From Microbotryum silenes-acaulis (lineage: Eukaryota > Basidiomycota > Microbotryomycetes > Microbotryales > Microbotryaceae): a DNA stretch of 64,000 nt. Shown piece after piece: positions 22,013 to 33,100 of the stretch (the stretch's first letter is position 1; every line of letters starts with the position of its first letter). Below the pieces are notes generated by a model. It saw only the letters and a list, made by a program, of their open reading frames with translations, searched no databases and was not told where the DNA came from. Location of the stretch: NCBI GenBank assembly GCA_003665825.1, contig QPFY01000017.1, forward strand, positions 248,001-312,000, given 5' to 3'. Made by a program: the position numbers and the translations under genes.

Positions 22013-23857
22013 ATGGCGTCGTCCGGGATAGAACCGATCGAGTTATCTCGGGTGGAAACCGCAGTGTCGTCGTCCCATCTGCCACCTTCGACACCCACCA
22101 CGTTGGCCGAATCGGAACGAGGTCCGCTCGAGCTCGCCTCCGCGGATCTGCTCCCTCCACAAGGAGCGAAACGCTTCGAAGCACTCGACTCGTACCCCGA
22201 TGGTGGGGCCAAGGCATGGCTACAAGTGCTAGGCTGTTCGGCGTGCCTCAGTGTCTGTGTTGGAGGTAAGTCAACACAACATCTCTGACCTTCAACGGCC
22301 CGCGCCCGGCCGACACAGTTCCGGGAGCACTCAACTCATTTCGCTCCCCTTCGTGCATGCTTATGTGTCGTGGACGGACGTGTCTCCAGGTATATACAGC
22401 TGGTCAGTAGCCCAGATCCACTTGCTTATCCGTACACTACTTATACTCACGCCAGTCATCTTACTCGTGCAGGGGAATCATGGTTCGTCCATCGGTGTCG
22501 GTTCCGAAGGATCCCGGCGCGTGGGGGCGTCTCGTTTCGTGTGACTAATCACATGACCCACACCACGCCTCAAACAGCAAGACGCTCTTTCAGACCTTGG
22601 GCCTGGCACAAGTTGGATTGGTAGTATCCAAGCCGCTTCAACCGCCGCTCTCGCCATCCCTTGCAACCGCCTCGTCGCTGCGTACGGCCCGAGGAAGATC
22701 GCATTGATCGGCATCGTCATCACCAGCGCCGGCCCGCTACTCGGCTCGTTCTGCTCCAAGTCATTCGCCGGTCTCATGGTCACCGAAGGCTTGCTCTTCG
22801 GTGTTGGCCAGAGCCTCATCTTCTTTCCCGCTGCTACACTCCCCTCGTCTTATTTCCTGAAGCGACGCAACTTGGCGACGGGGTGTACCTATGCCGGAGG
22901 TGGAATTGGAGGCGCAGGGTTTTCACTCTTGTCCTCGGTCTTGATCAAGCGAGTCGGGATTCCATGGACTTTGCGAGTGACGGCGCTCGTATACTTTGCC
23001 ATAACTTTCCCTGCATCCTATTTCATCAAGGCGCGACTGCCCAGAAAACCACTGCGGGGGGGTGGCCCGGCCATAGACTGGTGCGTCAGCCTTTCAAGCC
23101 TCTACCGCGACTCTGACTGCGCTGAACCCGCCCTGATCTACTCATCTACTCCCTAATCCAACGCAGGACACTGTTCCGCGATGCCAGATTTGTTTTCTTA
23201 TTCTGCGGAGGAGCGTTCGCACTCTTCCCACTCTTCGGTCAATCGCTTTTTTGGCCTCAGTTCCCAACCGGTCGCGCGATAAGTGAAATTGACTCCTGTT
23301 CCTCCTCTCGCCTCACAGTCCCGCCTTTCTTCTTGCCGCTTTATGCCTCTGCCCTCGGCATGTCATCCCTCTCCGGCTCCCTTCTTCTGGCCGGATTCAA
23401 CCTCGCCTCCGCAGCCGGTCGGATTGGATTCGGCCTAGGCGCAGACCGCTACCTCGGTTCCCTGAATAGTCAAATCCTGTGCCTCTTCGTCTTTGGCGTC
23501 ACAACCTTCATCATATGGCCATTGGCGACGACTCTCACACCTTTGGTCATCTTCGCCGTCGTCAATGGGGCCGTCAATGGAGGATTCTTCTCCCTGATGC
23601 CAGGGAGCGTGGCGAGTCTTTTCGGCACAGCGACGTTCTCGGTCACCTTCGGGATGATCTTGTCCAGCTGGGCACCAGGCTACTGCATGGGCGCGCCGAT
23701 CGCGGGCTACATCCTCGAAGCTGCAGGGGGGTCCAAAGCTGGTTATGGGGCTTTCCGACCTGCGATCTTCTACTCTGGTGCGCTAGCCATGGTCTCGTGT
23801 GCAATGTTGACCGTCGCTAGGGTTATCGAGTCGCGAGATCTTAAGAAACGGGTATGA
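22013..23857 (+). CDS. MFS transporter, monocarboxylate-permease (MCT/MCH) type
   Basis: Six exons: 22013-22265, 22319-22352, 22473-22482, 22578-23080, 23167-23237 and 23319-23857 (469 residues). A hydrophilic N-terminus with DSYPDGGAKAWLQVLG leads into the membrane domain. SWIGSIQAASTAALAIPCNR, the loop AAYGPRKIALIG, and GLLFGVGQSLIFFPAATLP followed by SSYFLKRRNLATG are typical of fungal MCT-family permeases. A second bundle starts VPPFFLPLYASALG. About twelve hydrophobic segments are expected. Relatives move monocarboxylates, riboflavin or other small compounds, and the substrate is not predictable. Exons 2 and 3 are only 34 and 10 nt. They restore phase, but that part of the first helix is less certain. 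The gene converges on QTRT2, 139 bp between stops. Confidence 0.88.
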
Positions 23858-23996
23858 AGCTGCTTTTGGGTGTTTGCGGAAGGTGCAGAATATGAAATAT
23901 CATATTCGCCATAGCAGGTACGGATATCTAATGCACGTGTTTCGAGGGGTTGAGTGTGCATGTAACTAGATTGCAAGGGCTGTCGTTAACCTCTCG

Positions 23997-25747
23997 TCAA
24001 GCGACCTTTTGTCGCTTACTACCACCGTTCACTTCGACCGTGCCAGGCACAGCGGGCGAAGGGAGCGGCGTCATTTTCGTCGCGACTCCTTCTGCAAGAG
24101 CCACCGCATCCTTAGCCAATTTGTCCCTCAGACTCCCCTTGCCTCGTTCTTTGTTGACCCGATCGAATTCTCGCGTCGCATTCATGACGACAGCGTACCC
24201 TCTCCCTCTGTACTCGGGAACTTGTTGATCCTCGTAGGTGTCATTGAACCTCTGCACCTGTAGATCAAATTCCTCCTTTCCTCGTCTCAGGACATCGCGG
24301 ATGTTTTGGAAGAAGCGATGCATGACTGTGAGGTTGTGCTGCGCTAGGATGACGTAGGAGGTCATCTCCCTCGCTTGCAGCAAGTGGTGCACGTAAGCTC
24401 GAGTCGGTGGGATCGGGCCGAAAGCATGAAGCGCTTCGGGAGATGGAGCGAGGGTGGAAGATGAGAGGGGGATAAAAGATCGATCATAGGCGGGGTCATA
24501 GAGGTCGAGACCGATAGGCCGTTGGTGTTCCCGATCGTGCCCGAGGGTATCAGCCTCGTGGGGCACGGGAAAGCTGAAATCGAGTGCCACGCCGACGGTC
24601 GACATCTGAGATGACCATTCATCCACAAAGACGTCCAACCCGATCTCCTGGATCGTTTTCAGGATCGCATGCGGGCCACTGACGCCCAATGCCAACCGAG
24701 GTTTGTGGCTGGGAAGCGGGTCGAGCGATGCGTGACACAGCTCGTGAAGGTCGGGCAAGGTCGAGTCGATAGTCAGAACATAACCATTAATGGAGGCATC
24801 TAGAGGCTTTTGACCCGGCTCGACCTTGGCGGGCTGACTGGCTCGGGTTGAAGTGTCGCCGAGGAGCGCGTTCGAGAATTCGCTCCGTCCGATTGGAGAC
24901 TGTCCACCGACGAGCGGCACGAAAACATTTGCCTGACCCTGGAAGACGATTCCAAAGGGTGAGCACGGTGTACGAAGATTACCGCAGACCTCGGACGACT
25001 GTCAGGCCCAGACTCACGTCGGCTTTGGCTATAAAATCTGATGCCCACTGCAGCCCTCGACGAATGACTTTGTCCAGTTTTTTCGAACTCAGCGGACCTC
25101 GTTGCTCGTCCGAGGGAGCAATCACGATCTCGGTTGGTTGAGCAAAAAGATAGTCACACATGACGCCGGAAGAGATCTGGATCGTAGTGGGAATCATTCT
25201 ACTCAAGTCAGTTTTAAGCATCCGCAATTTGGTCACCATCGCTAACGGACCTTCGCGGACCCTTGCAGCGTCGCAGCCATTATAAGTTTGTCCTGGTTCG
25301 GCGCAAGTGGCTTGTCGGAAGAGGTGTCCCGTAGACCCAAAGCAAGGATGGGCTGTCGATAGGTCGGGGTTTCATACAGGCCGATGAACCTGTGCAAGCT
25401 CATCGGCGCTCGCGTAAAGATGGGTGGCGATATGTCCAAGCTGTAGACAGATTACAGGGTGCGTCGAGTCAGCCCAATGAATCACATCAAATTCCAAAAG
25501 CCGGAACCCAGCGCGAATATGTGCGATCTTAGTTACTGGTGACTGACAAGTGCTCGAGGGACAGATGAACCATCTCGTTCGGCAACCGAGCGACATTGTC
25601 TCGCGTGAGATGCGGGATCGCCCCCTTCCTCGTGTACGCCATCACAGCAGGTGTAGAGATGCATCGAACCTCCGATCCAGTGCGAGTGAAGCTCAATTCG
25701 CCCGATCGAGGCGAATTTGCCGGCGCGTCGTCAAGTGCGAAGGTCAT
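23997..25747 (-). CDS. QTRT2: queuine tRNA-ribosyltransferase accessory subunit 2 (QTRT2-like)
   Basis: Four exons: 25747-25548, 25440-25261, 25198-25018 and 24938-23997 (500 residues). The N-terminus has STPAVMAYTRKGAIPHLTRD, and EHFLDISPPIF follows at the exon 2 junction. FVPLVGGQSPIGRSEFS, then SHKPRLALGVSGPHAIL and QMSTVGVALDFSF are hallmarks of the TGT fold. PPTRAYVHHLLQAREMTSYV matches the QTRT2 C-terminal helix region. In animals QTRT2 pairs with catalytic QTRT1 to exchange guanine-34 for queuine in tRNAs with GUN anticodons. The zinc-ligand cysteines that normally precede the RAYxHHL motif are absent here (AFGPIPPTRAY). A start at 25807 or 25861 is possible; 25747 matches the family length best. 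Confidence 0.88.
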
Positions 25748-27523
25748 CTTGGGCCACGGCGACGGAGACGACGACGACGAGCCGCTGCGAGCGGTGCCTG
25801 CGGTCATGATGGTGCGTCCGAATCTGAGCAAGCTATGGCGAGGATCCACAACCCGTTCCAAGAATCTGAGCGTGACGGACGTTGCGAAATGCGAGATTCG
25901 AGGCGCTGTGACAGCACCTTTCGCTAGCTGGGGGATGCTCGGACTGGCGAGCGGGAGGACAAGCAGTGCAAGGCCACAGATTCGGGGTCAACTCGTAAAC
26001 CCGTACAAAACGAGAATTATGAATGACAAAAGAGACAAGCGCGCCAGTCACTTGGTTACTACTAGTACTCAGTGAATTCTGCCAGGTCTGGACAGAATAG
26101 AGGCCAAAAATCCCAGGCCCGATGCAATGGATTGATAGCGCCAGGCCAAGGTGAGACCTTCGAGTGATCGATCTGAAGGATTCCCCGTGAGAGAATCCCC
26201 ACATGATCCACTCAGTGATCCACTCAGTATACAAAAAAGGTCGAGAGATGACCGGGTCTACAACATCAATAGTCAGCACTATGATATGGTCATGCATGTT
26301 AATGAATCACGATGATGACTGACGATGATGATGGATGATCGAGCGAGGTCGAGTCCAAGCTTGCAAGCCTCGGCCGACCCACTTCGCGCTCTCCGAGTTG
26401 TGTTTGATTTGGAAGAGGGGAGGATGGGCTTTGGATCGTCTTTTGAAGATGTCACAAGTGTGGCATGTTCTGCTGGCGAAGCTCACAGGATGTCGAAGCA
26501 TGGTGAGTCGGCTCGTGCGACGTTCCCCTCTCGCACTCGGTCGCACAGGGGTCGTCCCGAGTTGGCTCGGAAGACTTATCGAGGTCGATCACTTACTCAT
26601 GTAGCCCCAAACACATGCAGATTCCCGTTCAGAAGGCGGCCCAGAGCGTGGCTGTTCTAGATGGGAGATGGGTCCTGCTCGATCTAGTGCAGAGTATCGA
26701 ACATGTGGCAGTGTCAGTCAGTAGGGTCGCGCAGCGGCAAGGTGAGCACCATCAGGTCGAGAGAGCTCGAGGCGACCTCCTCTATGCGACTGTCTGCCGC
26801 GCGACCGTCGACCGGCGCGGGCACCAACGTCGCACGACAAGCTGACTCATTGTTCTTGACAACAAGTCGCATGGGTAAGGTTCACTAATCTGCTCGGATG
26901 TGCACTGTCTTGCACTGTCTTGCACCGTCATGCACGGTGGTGCATGCGCTGGGAATCGGATCCGAGTGTCACACGCCCGAACCGGGGCCGTTCGAGGCGC
27001 CGAGACTGCACAGCGGTCCATACGGGGATATCATTGAGTGTTTACCTGAATTCTACAGGAATATGGACTGGAACTGACGTTATTTCAGGCTGCTCCGAAG
27101 GTTGCACTGGTGTTTGGTCGCCGGGTGCCACACGTGCCCTTCAATCGATTCACTGCCCCATGGCAGGGGTGATTCCAAGAGTGAAGCGTCCCGGGCGTTC
27201 TTGTTTGTTGCAAGGGCAGGGTGCGTACCCCATCAATTGGGTTCAGAGGCTCGAAGATGTACTGGGTAGATGGTGGAGCCAGAGTCGCTGCCGAGTCCCG
27301 GAGAAGTGCCCAAGACCAATCTGTGGGAGTATTGGAACTTGTTCAAAAGCACTGAGAGCACTACGAGTTGGCCAACATAAGTTTAAATACTTTCTGCTCA
27401 TATTACGCGCTTCATCTAAGCATAAGGCTGACAGTGGCAGCTTTTTTTCCAGGGCGCAGTATAGGTCGGAAGGCGCAAGCCTCGCCCTGGATCGATCTTG
27501 CGACAAACCCGGGCAAATTCCTC
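25748..27523. other. 1.8-kb gene-poor interval
   Basis: No exon series with conserved motifs on either strand. A short run near 26900-26945 repeats ttgcac(t/c)gtc three to four times. The minus side near 25750-25860 is the QTRT2 leader. The rest shows only overlapping short frames. Confidence 0.4.
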
Positions 27524-29085
27524 TTATTTCCCTCCAAAGTGCATCCTGTACTTGCCCGTCTTGATCTCGGATAGTTCCAGCTCCTCGCTCAGCCTTTCCT
27601 TGATCGCTTCAATCCACTCGCTCGGTGCTGGGGTCACCTTCTCTGTCCCTCCCAGCCAGACTTCGATTCGGTCACCTCGCTGCGGAAGGAGAAATCCCAG
27701 GTCAATTCCAGTTTCAGGTTCATGATTCTTGATCGACTCACTGCTCGACGACTGGCAACAGCGCCAATGATGAACCCCTCCTTGCTCGACTTGCCCGCCT
27801 TCTTCAGGATCTCACTCGCCGCTACTTCGACCGCCGATCCCGCGAGCAGGAACACAAGTCGCTCAAACACCGTCTCGAACATGGCTGGTGTCGGTTGGAT
27901 GATCAACCTTCCACCTTTGCTGTTCCATGGGTCCTCCCACGTGGGCGACACCCCAGCTCGGAAGAAGTGTAAGTTCTGCCCCGCTCGATTCAGCCCCAGC
28001 CCACCCTCCTCGATCGCGCCAGCGGGCTTGACAGCGGCAGGGCCGCGCTTATTCGACGACGAGAACTTGCTTGCGACGATCCGCTTGTACGCCTTCAGGG
28101 TCGAGCAGAGATCATAGACGGTCTTGGCGGTGAAGAGCGCTTTGACGGCATCGTCGTAGTCGTCGGCTGTCGTGTTGTGGGACGATTTGGCAGCCACGGT
28201 AGTATCCGAGAAATGCAGTGCTGTGGGTGGGGATAGCAGGCAATCAGATAAGGGCTCCAGCTCAAAGTCTCCTTGCAGTACCGACGCTGAGAAAGCCTCA
28301 CTCCATGCGGCCGTCAACGGCAGATCTGTCGGGTACGCCCAAACGCGCTCCAAATTCTTCTGCACCACGGACCGCTCCTTCGACGGCATAGCTTCGAGCT
28401 TCTTGGACAGCCTGGTCAGAGCTGGTACGTCCTCTCCACCTGTTGTCGAATCCGTCTTCTTCAATGTCGCATTGGGCGCGCTCTTGTCTTTACCATTGAT
28501 CTTGTTCGAGTCGGCGGTGGTGGGAGCAGAGGCAGAAGGTGGGGAAGTGGCGGACGACGGCGACGATGAGGACAACTTCCCGCCTGTTGACTCCCGTGCA
28601 GCTTCTTGAATGGTCGATAGCCGATGCGGCGATGCCGACTCTGATGCACCCTGCTGCTGTTCTTTGGCGTGGCCATTGACCGGCGTGGGTTTGGCTTCGT
28701 CGCCCGATTCGTCCGGCAGGACCTTGCCGCCTTGCTCTACCTGAAGCTTCTCGCCCTCCTTGATATCCTCCAACGTTGCACTGCTTTCACTCGGCCCGTC
28801 TTTGCTACCGGTCGGAGCTCCGTTCGTGGCGCCCAGAGTCGGCTCCACTTTGCCGTGGTCCCGTGCTCCGCTGGTCTCGTCCGAGGCGACGGCGGCGGGC
28901 GAAAACGTCGTATGTTTCTTGGATTCGGGAGAGCCCAAAGGGGAGGCAGCTTTGGTGCGTTGAAATGCGGCCTGACCTTCGAAGTGGGAGACGAGGTCGT
29001 TCACTTTGCCAGGGGTGCTCGGGGAAGCCGGTCGAGCCGAGCCGGGCGAGGTTGATGACGGCGCTGCAAGGGCCGAGGAAGCCAT
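27524..29085 (-). CDS. divergent eIF4E-like protein with long N-terminal extension
   Basis: Two exons, 29085-27742 and 27679-27524 (499 residues). About 220 residues of Ser/Pro/Ala-rich, probably disordered sequence precede the eIF4E fold. The fold is recognised from LERVWAYPTDLPLTAAWSEA, HFFRAGVSPTWEDPWNSKGG (the cap-stacking Trp-Glu pair in TWED), then FERLVFLLAGS, the GAVASRRA strand and RGDRIEVWLGG at the exon 2 start. Canonical eIF4E binds the mRNA cap and recruits eIF4G. Here the segment equivalent to VEDFWALYNHI reads TVYDLCSTLKAYK, so the eIF4G-contact Trp is missing. This suggests a 4EHP-like or otherwise specialised cap-binding role, an inference. The PCL-type cyclin lies upstream on the same strand. 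Confidence 0.85.
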
Positions 29086-29651
29086 CGTGTTCGTGTTGGT
29101 GATCGAACCGAGGATGCCGAAAAGAGCTAGGTTGTGCGGACTTCCTGCAGGCGAAAAGGGTGCCCTTCAACGTAGAGCGTCGGTAGGCCCGAAAGCCAAA
29201 CGTGATCGTCAGCGGGGGCGGTCGTCCCAGTGACGCAAACACCCAACGCCTCCCAACGCAGCCAGGCGCAATCTCGCACCGTGGGAGTCGTGGGCGAACG
29301 ACCCAACATAGCAGTTCAACATGCTCTGTCCACACCTAGTCAAGAACTTTTCAAAAAGACCAAACAGTCCATCTTGGGGTTCCTTCTCACGGTACGGAAA
29401 AGCTCTGGCGGCATGCAGAAAAGTTGCGGGATGGGATTACAACGGTCCTTGCTGGATGTTGGCAGACACGAGAAAGACAACGTACAGGCCGGTGCATGTG
29501 AGGGTTGGTGGCGAGAGTGAGACAACACGAGAACATGATGGGCGGAAAAATGTAAGAGAAAAGGGTGCAGTCGACAAGACAAGCAAGGGAAAGGAACCGA
29601 AGCGATCAGAACCATTTGTACTTTTGAGTCGTGCCTTTGCCGATCCCAGGC
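29086..29651. other. intergenic, promoter of eIF4E-like gene
   Basis: 566 bp between the cyclin stop and the eIF4E-like start, both on the minus strand. No supported exon. It should contain the cyclin 3' end and the promoter of the eIF4E-like gene. Confidence 0.4.
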
Positions 29652-31624
29652 TCAGGCCACTGCCACCACCGAGCCTGTCGTAGAGGCACAGTTCGATTGG
29701 CGCCATGACAGAACCGCAGCACCCTGAGTAACGGCTTCGGCTTCAGAGGCAGAGTCGACTACGAGGGTCGCGGCGGCAGGGTTGCGCGCCGACGCCGTAC
29801 GACGCACGTTAGATCGAGTCAGAGGAATTCCAGCGTGGCGAGTAGGCATCGCGCGAACCTTGCGACCCGCAGAAGACGACTTGACCGAATCTGATGAAGT
29901 CGAGCAGTAAGAGGATGCCTCGTCGTCGCCAGAAGACGTGGCATACGAGCCGCCGTCATCAGAGTCCTCGGGGCTAAGTTGCTGGCGGAGCGCCATCGCG
30001 CCCTTAGAGAGCCGAGCCGAGCGAAGGCGGTCGAGAGCTTGCTTGCTAGAGTCACCGACGACTGGGCATGGCTGGCGCGCGGGTTCAGCAATCGAAGTCC
30101 CCGCAACGGAGAGCGTAGGTCGCGATCGAGCGAGGCTCGCGGACGAAGCCGCCGCCGATTCAAGCGCGGCGCCTTGACTCGTAAGCGCAGACAAGCGCTG
30201 CGTCCAACGACAAAAGTCGGACGCATCGAGGTGCAGCGAAAACTCGATCATGACGAGGAAAGCACGTTCGTTGGCGTTGACCTCGAGCACGGGAAGGCCA
30301 GAGATGCGAGCCCACGCTCGGTTCGAGTAGTTGCGATCTTGAAGATACTTGCTAGCCGCGATGAGAGCCGCGAGGAACATGCGTCTTCCGCAGAGCACAG
30401 GGCTTTGTTGCGACTCGGCCAGTTGGGCGAAGCGGGTCTCGTCAGGAACAACGTGACAATCCGTGGGCAACAGAGGTGGAGATGGGTACGCCGCATCGGC
30501 GACCGCATCCGCACCGCGACGAAGACGGACTTCGAGGCGAACGTACTCTGGGCGTGAGTCCTCGGCGCGGGCCACGGTCTCACGAATCGTGCGACGCAAC
30601 TTGTGCAAGTAGTACAAGGCGAGTTGCAGAGTCGAGCAAGACGTGCGCGAACGACGCAGCACCTCCTTGACAAACCAGTGCAGGGGCAGCACGTTGCCAT
30701 CGGTGACGGTGGCCTCCGTCGTCGAATGGCTTGCGCCCCAGATTGACTCGATGGCAAGCACAGATGCACCTAGAACATCCCCACACCAGACGCCTCTGTC
30801 AGCAATCGTGTAGACCTCTATTGTTTGTTTTTGTGCAGATGATGAGGCAGCTCACCAACTAGTCCCGCGACGAATCGATCCTTGTTAAGCGAAGAAGGTG
30901 CAAATGCCGAGGAAGCAGCTTCATCGGAAGCCTGGGCACGTTTAGCCGCATCGTGCAAGAATGCAGCGTTAATCTTGGAGTCGTGAACCTCGACCTGAGC
31001 AGGGATGACTTGCAGCGAGGAGAGAGCTTTCGACACCGATTCGGCGAGGCCGTCGCCACTTGGAACGGTGGAAGCTCGGGCCGCTCCTGGACGAGCATCG
31101 AAGCGTGATGACAAGGCCGCAGGTCGAGGAGAGGCAGGTTCGGTTTCGGGGTCAAAGGAGCCCGGACGAGGGGAAGAAGACGAGCGACGTGTCGGTGGTG
31201 TAGGCATCGACGCAGCGGCCTGCAATCGCGGGCGTGGCGCCGGGGCACCCTCTGCCTCGGGCAGATCGATGGCAGAGTCATCCGAGCATTCCGAGGCAGA
31301 GCCCCTGGAAAAGCTGGAGAGACCCGAGGCGGCGGTCAAGAGCCATCGATCGAGGGTAGTGGAGGATTGTTGAGACGCCGACGACGCATCGGAGAAGTAG
31401 CCCGAGTCAGTCGGACCGACCGAGCGAAGACGTTTCCCCTCGGGAGCGGTGGCGTCGATCGAGTTGGACCCGCGTCGAGCTCGGGGCAAGATGTGATCGG
31501 GTGCGGAAAGGGGGGAGAGGGAGTCGGAGGAGTTGGAAGGGGAGGTATAATCCATGATGGAGTCCATTCTGCAGAACGAGGACGTTGGTCGCACAGGGGC
31601 GGGAGCAAAAGTGCGAGTCAGCAT
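29652..31624 (-). CDS. PCL-type (PHO80-like) cyclin
   Basis: Two exons, 31624-30856 and 30793-29652 (636 residues from ATG 31624; ATG 31567, reading MDSIMDYTS, is the likely alternative start). A Ser-rich N-terminal half ends with FVAGLVG at the exon junction. The cyclin box follows: ESIWG, LPLHWFVKEVLRRSRTSCST, LQLALYYLHKLR, then RRMFLAALIAASKYLQDRNY with NRAWARISGLPVLEVN and FLVMIEFSLHL. This is the PHO80/PCL cyclin pattern. Such cyclins activate Pho85-type kinases in nutrient signalling and morphogenesis. A ~100-residue insertion between the first helices and a long Ser-rich tail are typical of fungal PCLs. The intron 1 acceptor is an AGAG doublet; using the second AG keeps phase. Confidence 0.9.
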
Positions 31625-33100
31625 CGCGTGACTCGACGGTGGCGGCAGCGTCAGGTAGAATCAGAGACAATCAACTTACTCTGACCTGGAGATATAGCAA
31701 ATCTGCCTGTTCGGATATGAACGCTCAATCAAGGACAAGTATGGTGTGCACTACTATCGCAGACGATAGGAGAGGGCACCGAGTAAGGGCTCTGGAATGG
31801 GTAGCGACGAAGAAATACGTGACCGGTGTAAGGGGGGGACCTATAGACGTGGGGTGGAGTGAGATCGAGTGATGGCACGAATGGTGTGAATCACTAAATG
31901 CCAAAGCAAGGTTGTTGTTGTTGTTGAGCTTGCGGAAGGGATGTGAAGGCAACAGGCAGCGATTCCTCGACAGGATGGAAGGAGAAGCTAGCCGGCGCTC
32001 GGAGGAGTGGTGATGACGCTGGTAGTATGTTCCGTGGATTGAGTGAATGGATGATGGGTGGCAGCACGCTCGCGTAGTGACGAAGAAACGACAGTACGAG
32101 GGGTGCCTCAAGCGATGGTCTTGTTGCCGCAGTGGGCAAGGACGGCGAAGATCATGGCGAATGTGAGTCGGTGGCGGTGGTGGTCGGTGGCGGAGGGAAG
32201 GCGAAAGGAGACACGGGGACAAGGCGGAAGGAAGGTGAGGGGTGTAGACGGATCAAGTTGTCGAACCAAATTGGATGCACCAAGTCACGTCGTGCAGTCA
32301 AGACCACGGCGGGCGTCTGACTCGGATCGGCCACACAAGCGAATGTGTGTGTGCGACTCTGGGGCTCTGACTCGTGCAAGCGTGATTAACACTGGAGCGT
32401 TGAGCACGGCGCGGACCGACGGGCGCAAGAACGGCGCGGTGGCAACACGGTGACACAGCGGTGCGACAACACGAGCAAGCAGAGCAACGGTCAAGCAGAC
32501 GCAATGATTCAGCATCTGGGAACCCATTCCAACCCGTTGACTCCTCCCATGTTGCATAGGACCGCCATGCAGAACTCACATCGCTCGAATTGCGGGGGCT
32601 ATAGTGGCGTCAAGGCAGCAGCAGGCGCAGCGTCGGCGTCGGCGTCAGCGGCTCGGAGGCAGCGATGCACGTGGATGAGGATGGAGACGCAGTCTGAGGA
32701 TATGAATGCGGTCGGACCACCGATCGACGATGAACTGGCTAATAACCGAGTGATGCAGTGAAGATAGATCGGTCGCAATCGGAGGGTGTGCCGGCGTCAG
32801 CAGGGCAAGCGTGACCGGACCCGCGAGGACTGACCCAACCGACCCCACGCAAGCCAGCGCAAGCCAGCGGCATTGACTCGTCCTGACTCGCCCCAGCTCG
32901 CCATGCGGTCGGGTTGTGGGCGCGCGCTGGGCCTCGGCGCGACTCTTTCTGAGTCAAGCGGGTTTGGGTGAGTCCGAGAAGTCGAATCACGTGTATGAAA
33001 CGTCCGTAAAGTCCGTTCGCCAACTCGAAGGGTACAACAACCACTTTTCACCTTGCAAATCCTTGGGTTCAAACTGCCTAGTCCTAAATTAGGTGCTCTA
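31625..33100. other. 1.5-kb upstream region of the cyclin gene
   Basis: No supported coding exon. There is a (GTT)n run near 31913-31930 and long purine/pyrimidine-biased stretches. A long promoter or 5' leader for the cyclin is plausible, since cyclin genes are often regulated by distant elements, but no specific site is identified. Confidence 0.4.

Noticed and set aside
26920..27564. 214-codon plus-strand frame
   Set aside because: Composition is not protein-like, there is no motif, and its 3' end overlaps the last exon of the eIF4E-like gene on the other strand.
32285..32579. Two overlapping 90-codon minus-strand frames
   Set aside because: They overlap each other in different frames, lack motifs and lie in the cyclin upstream region.
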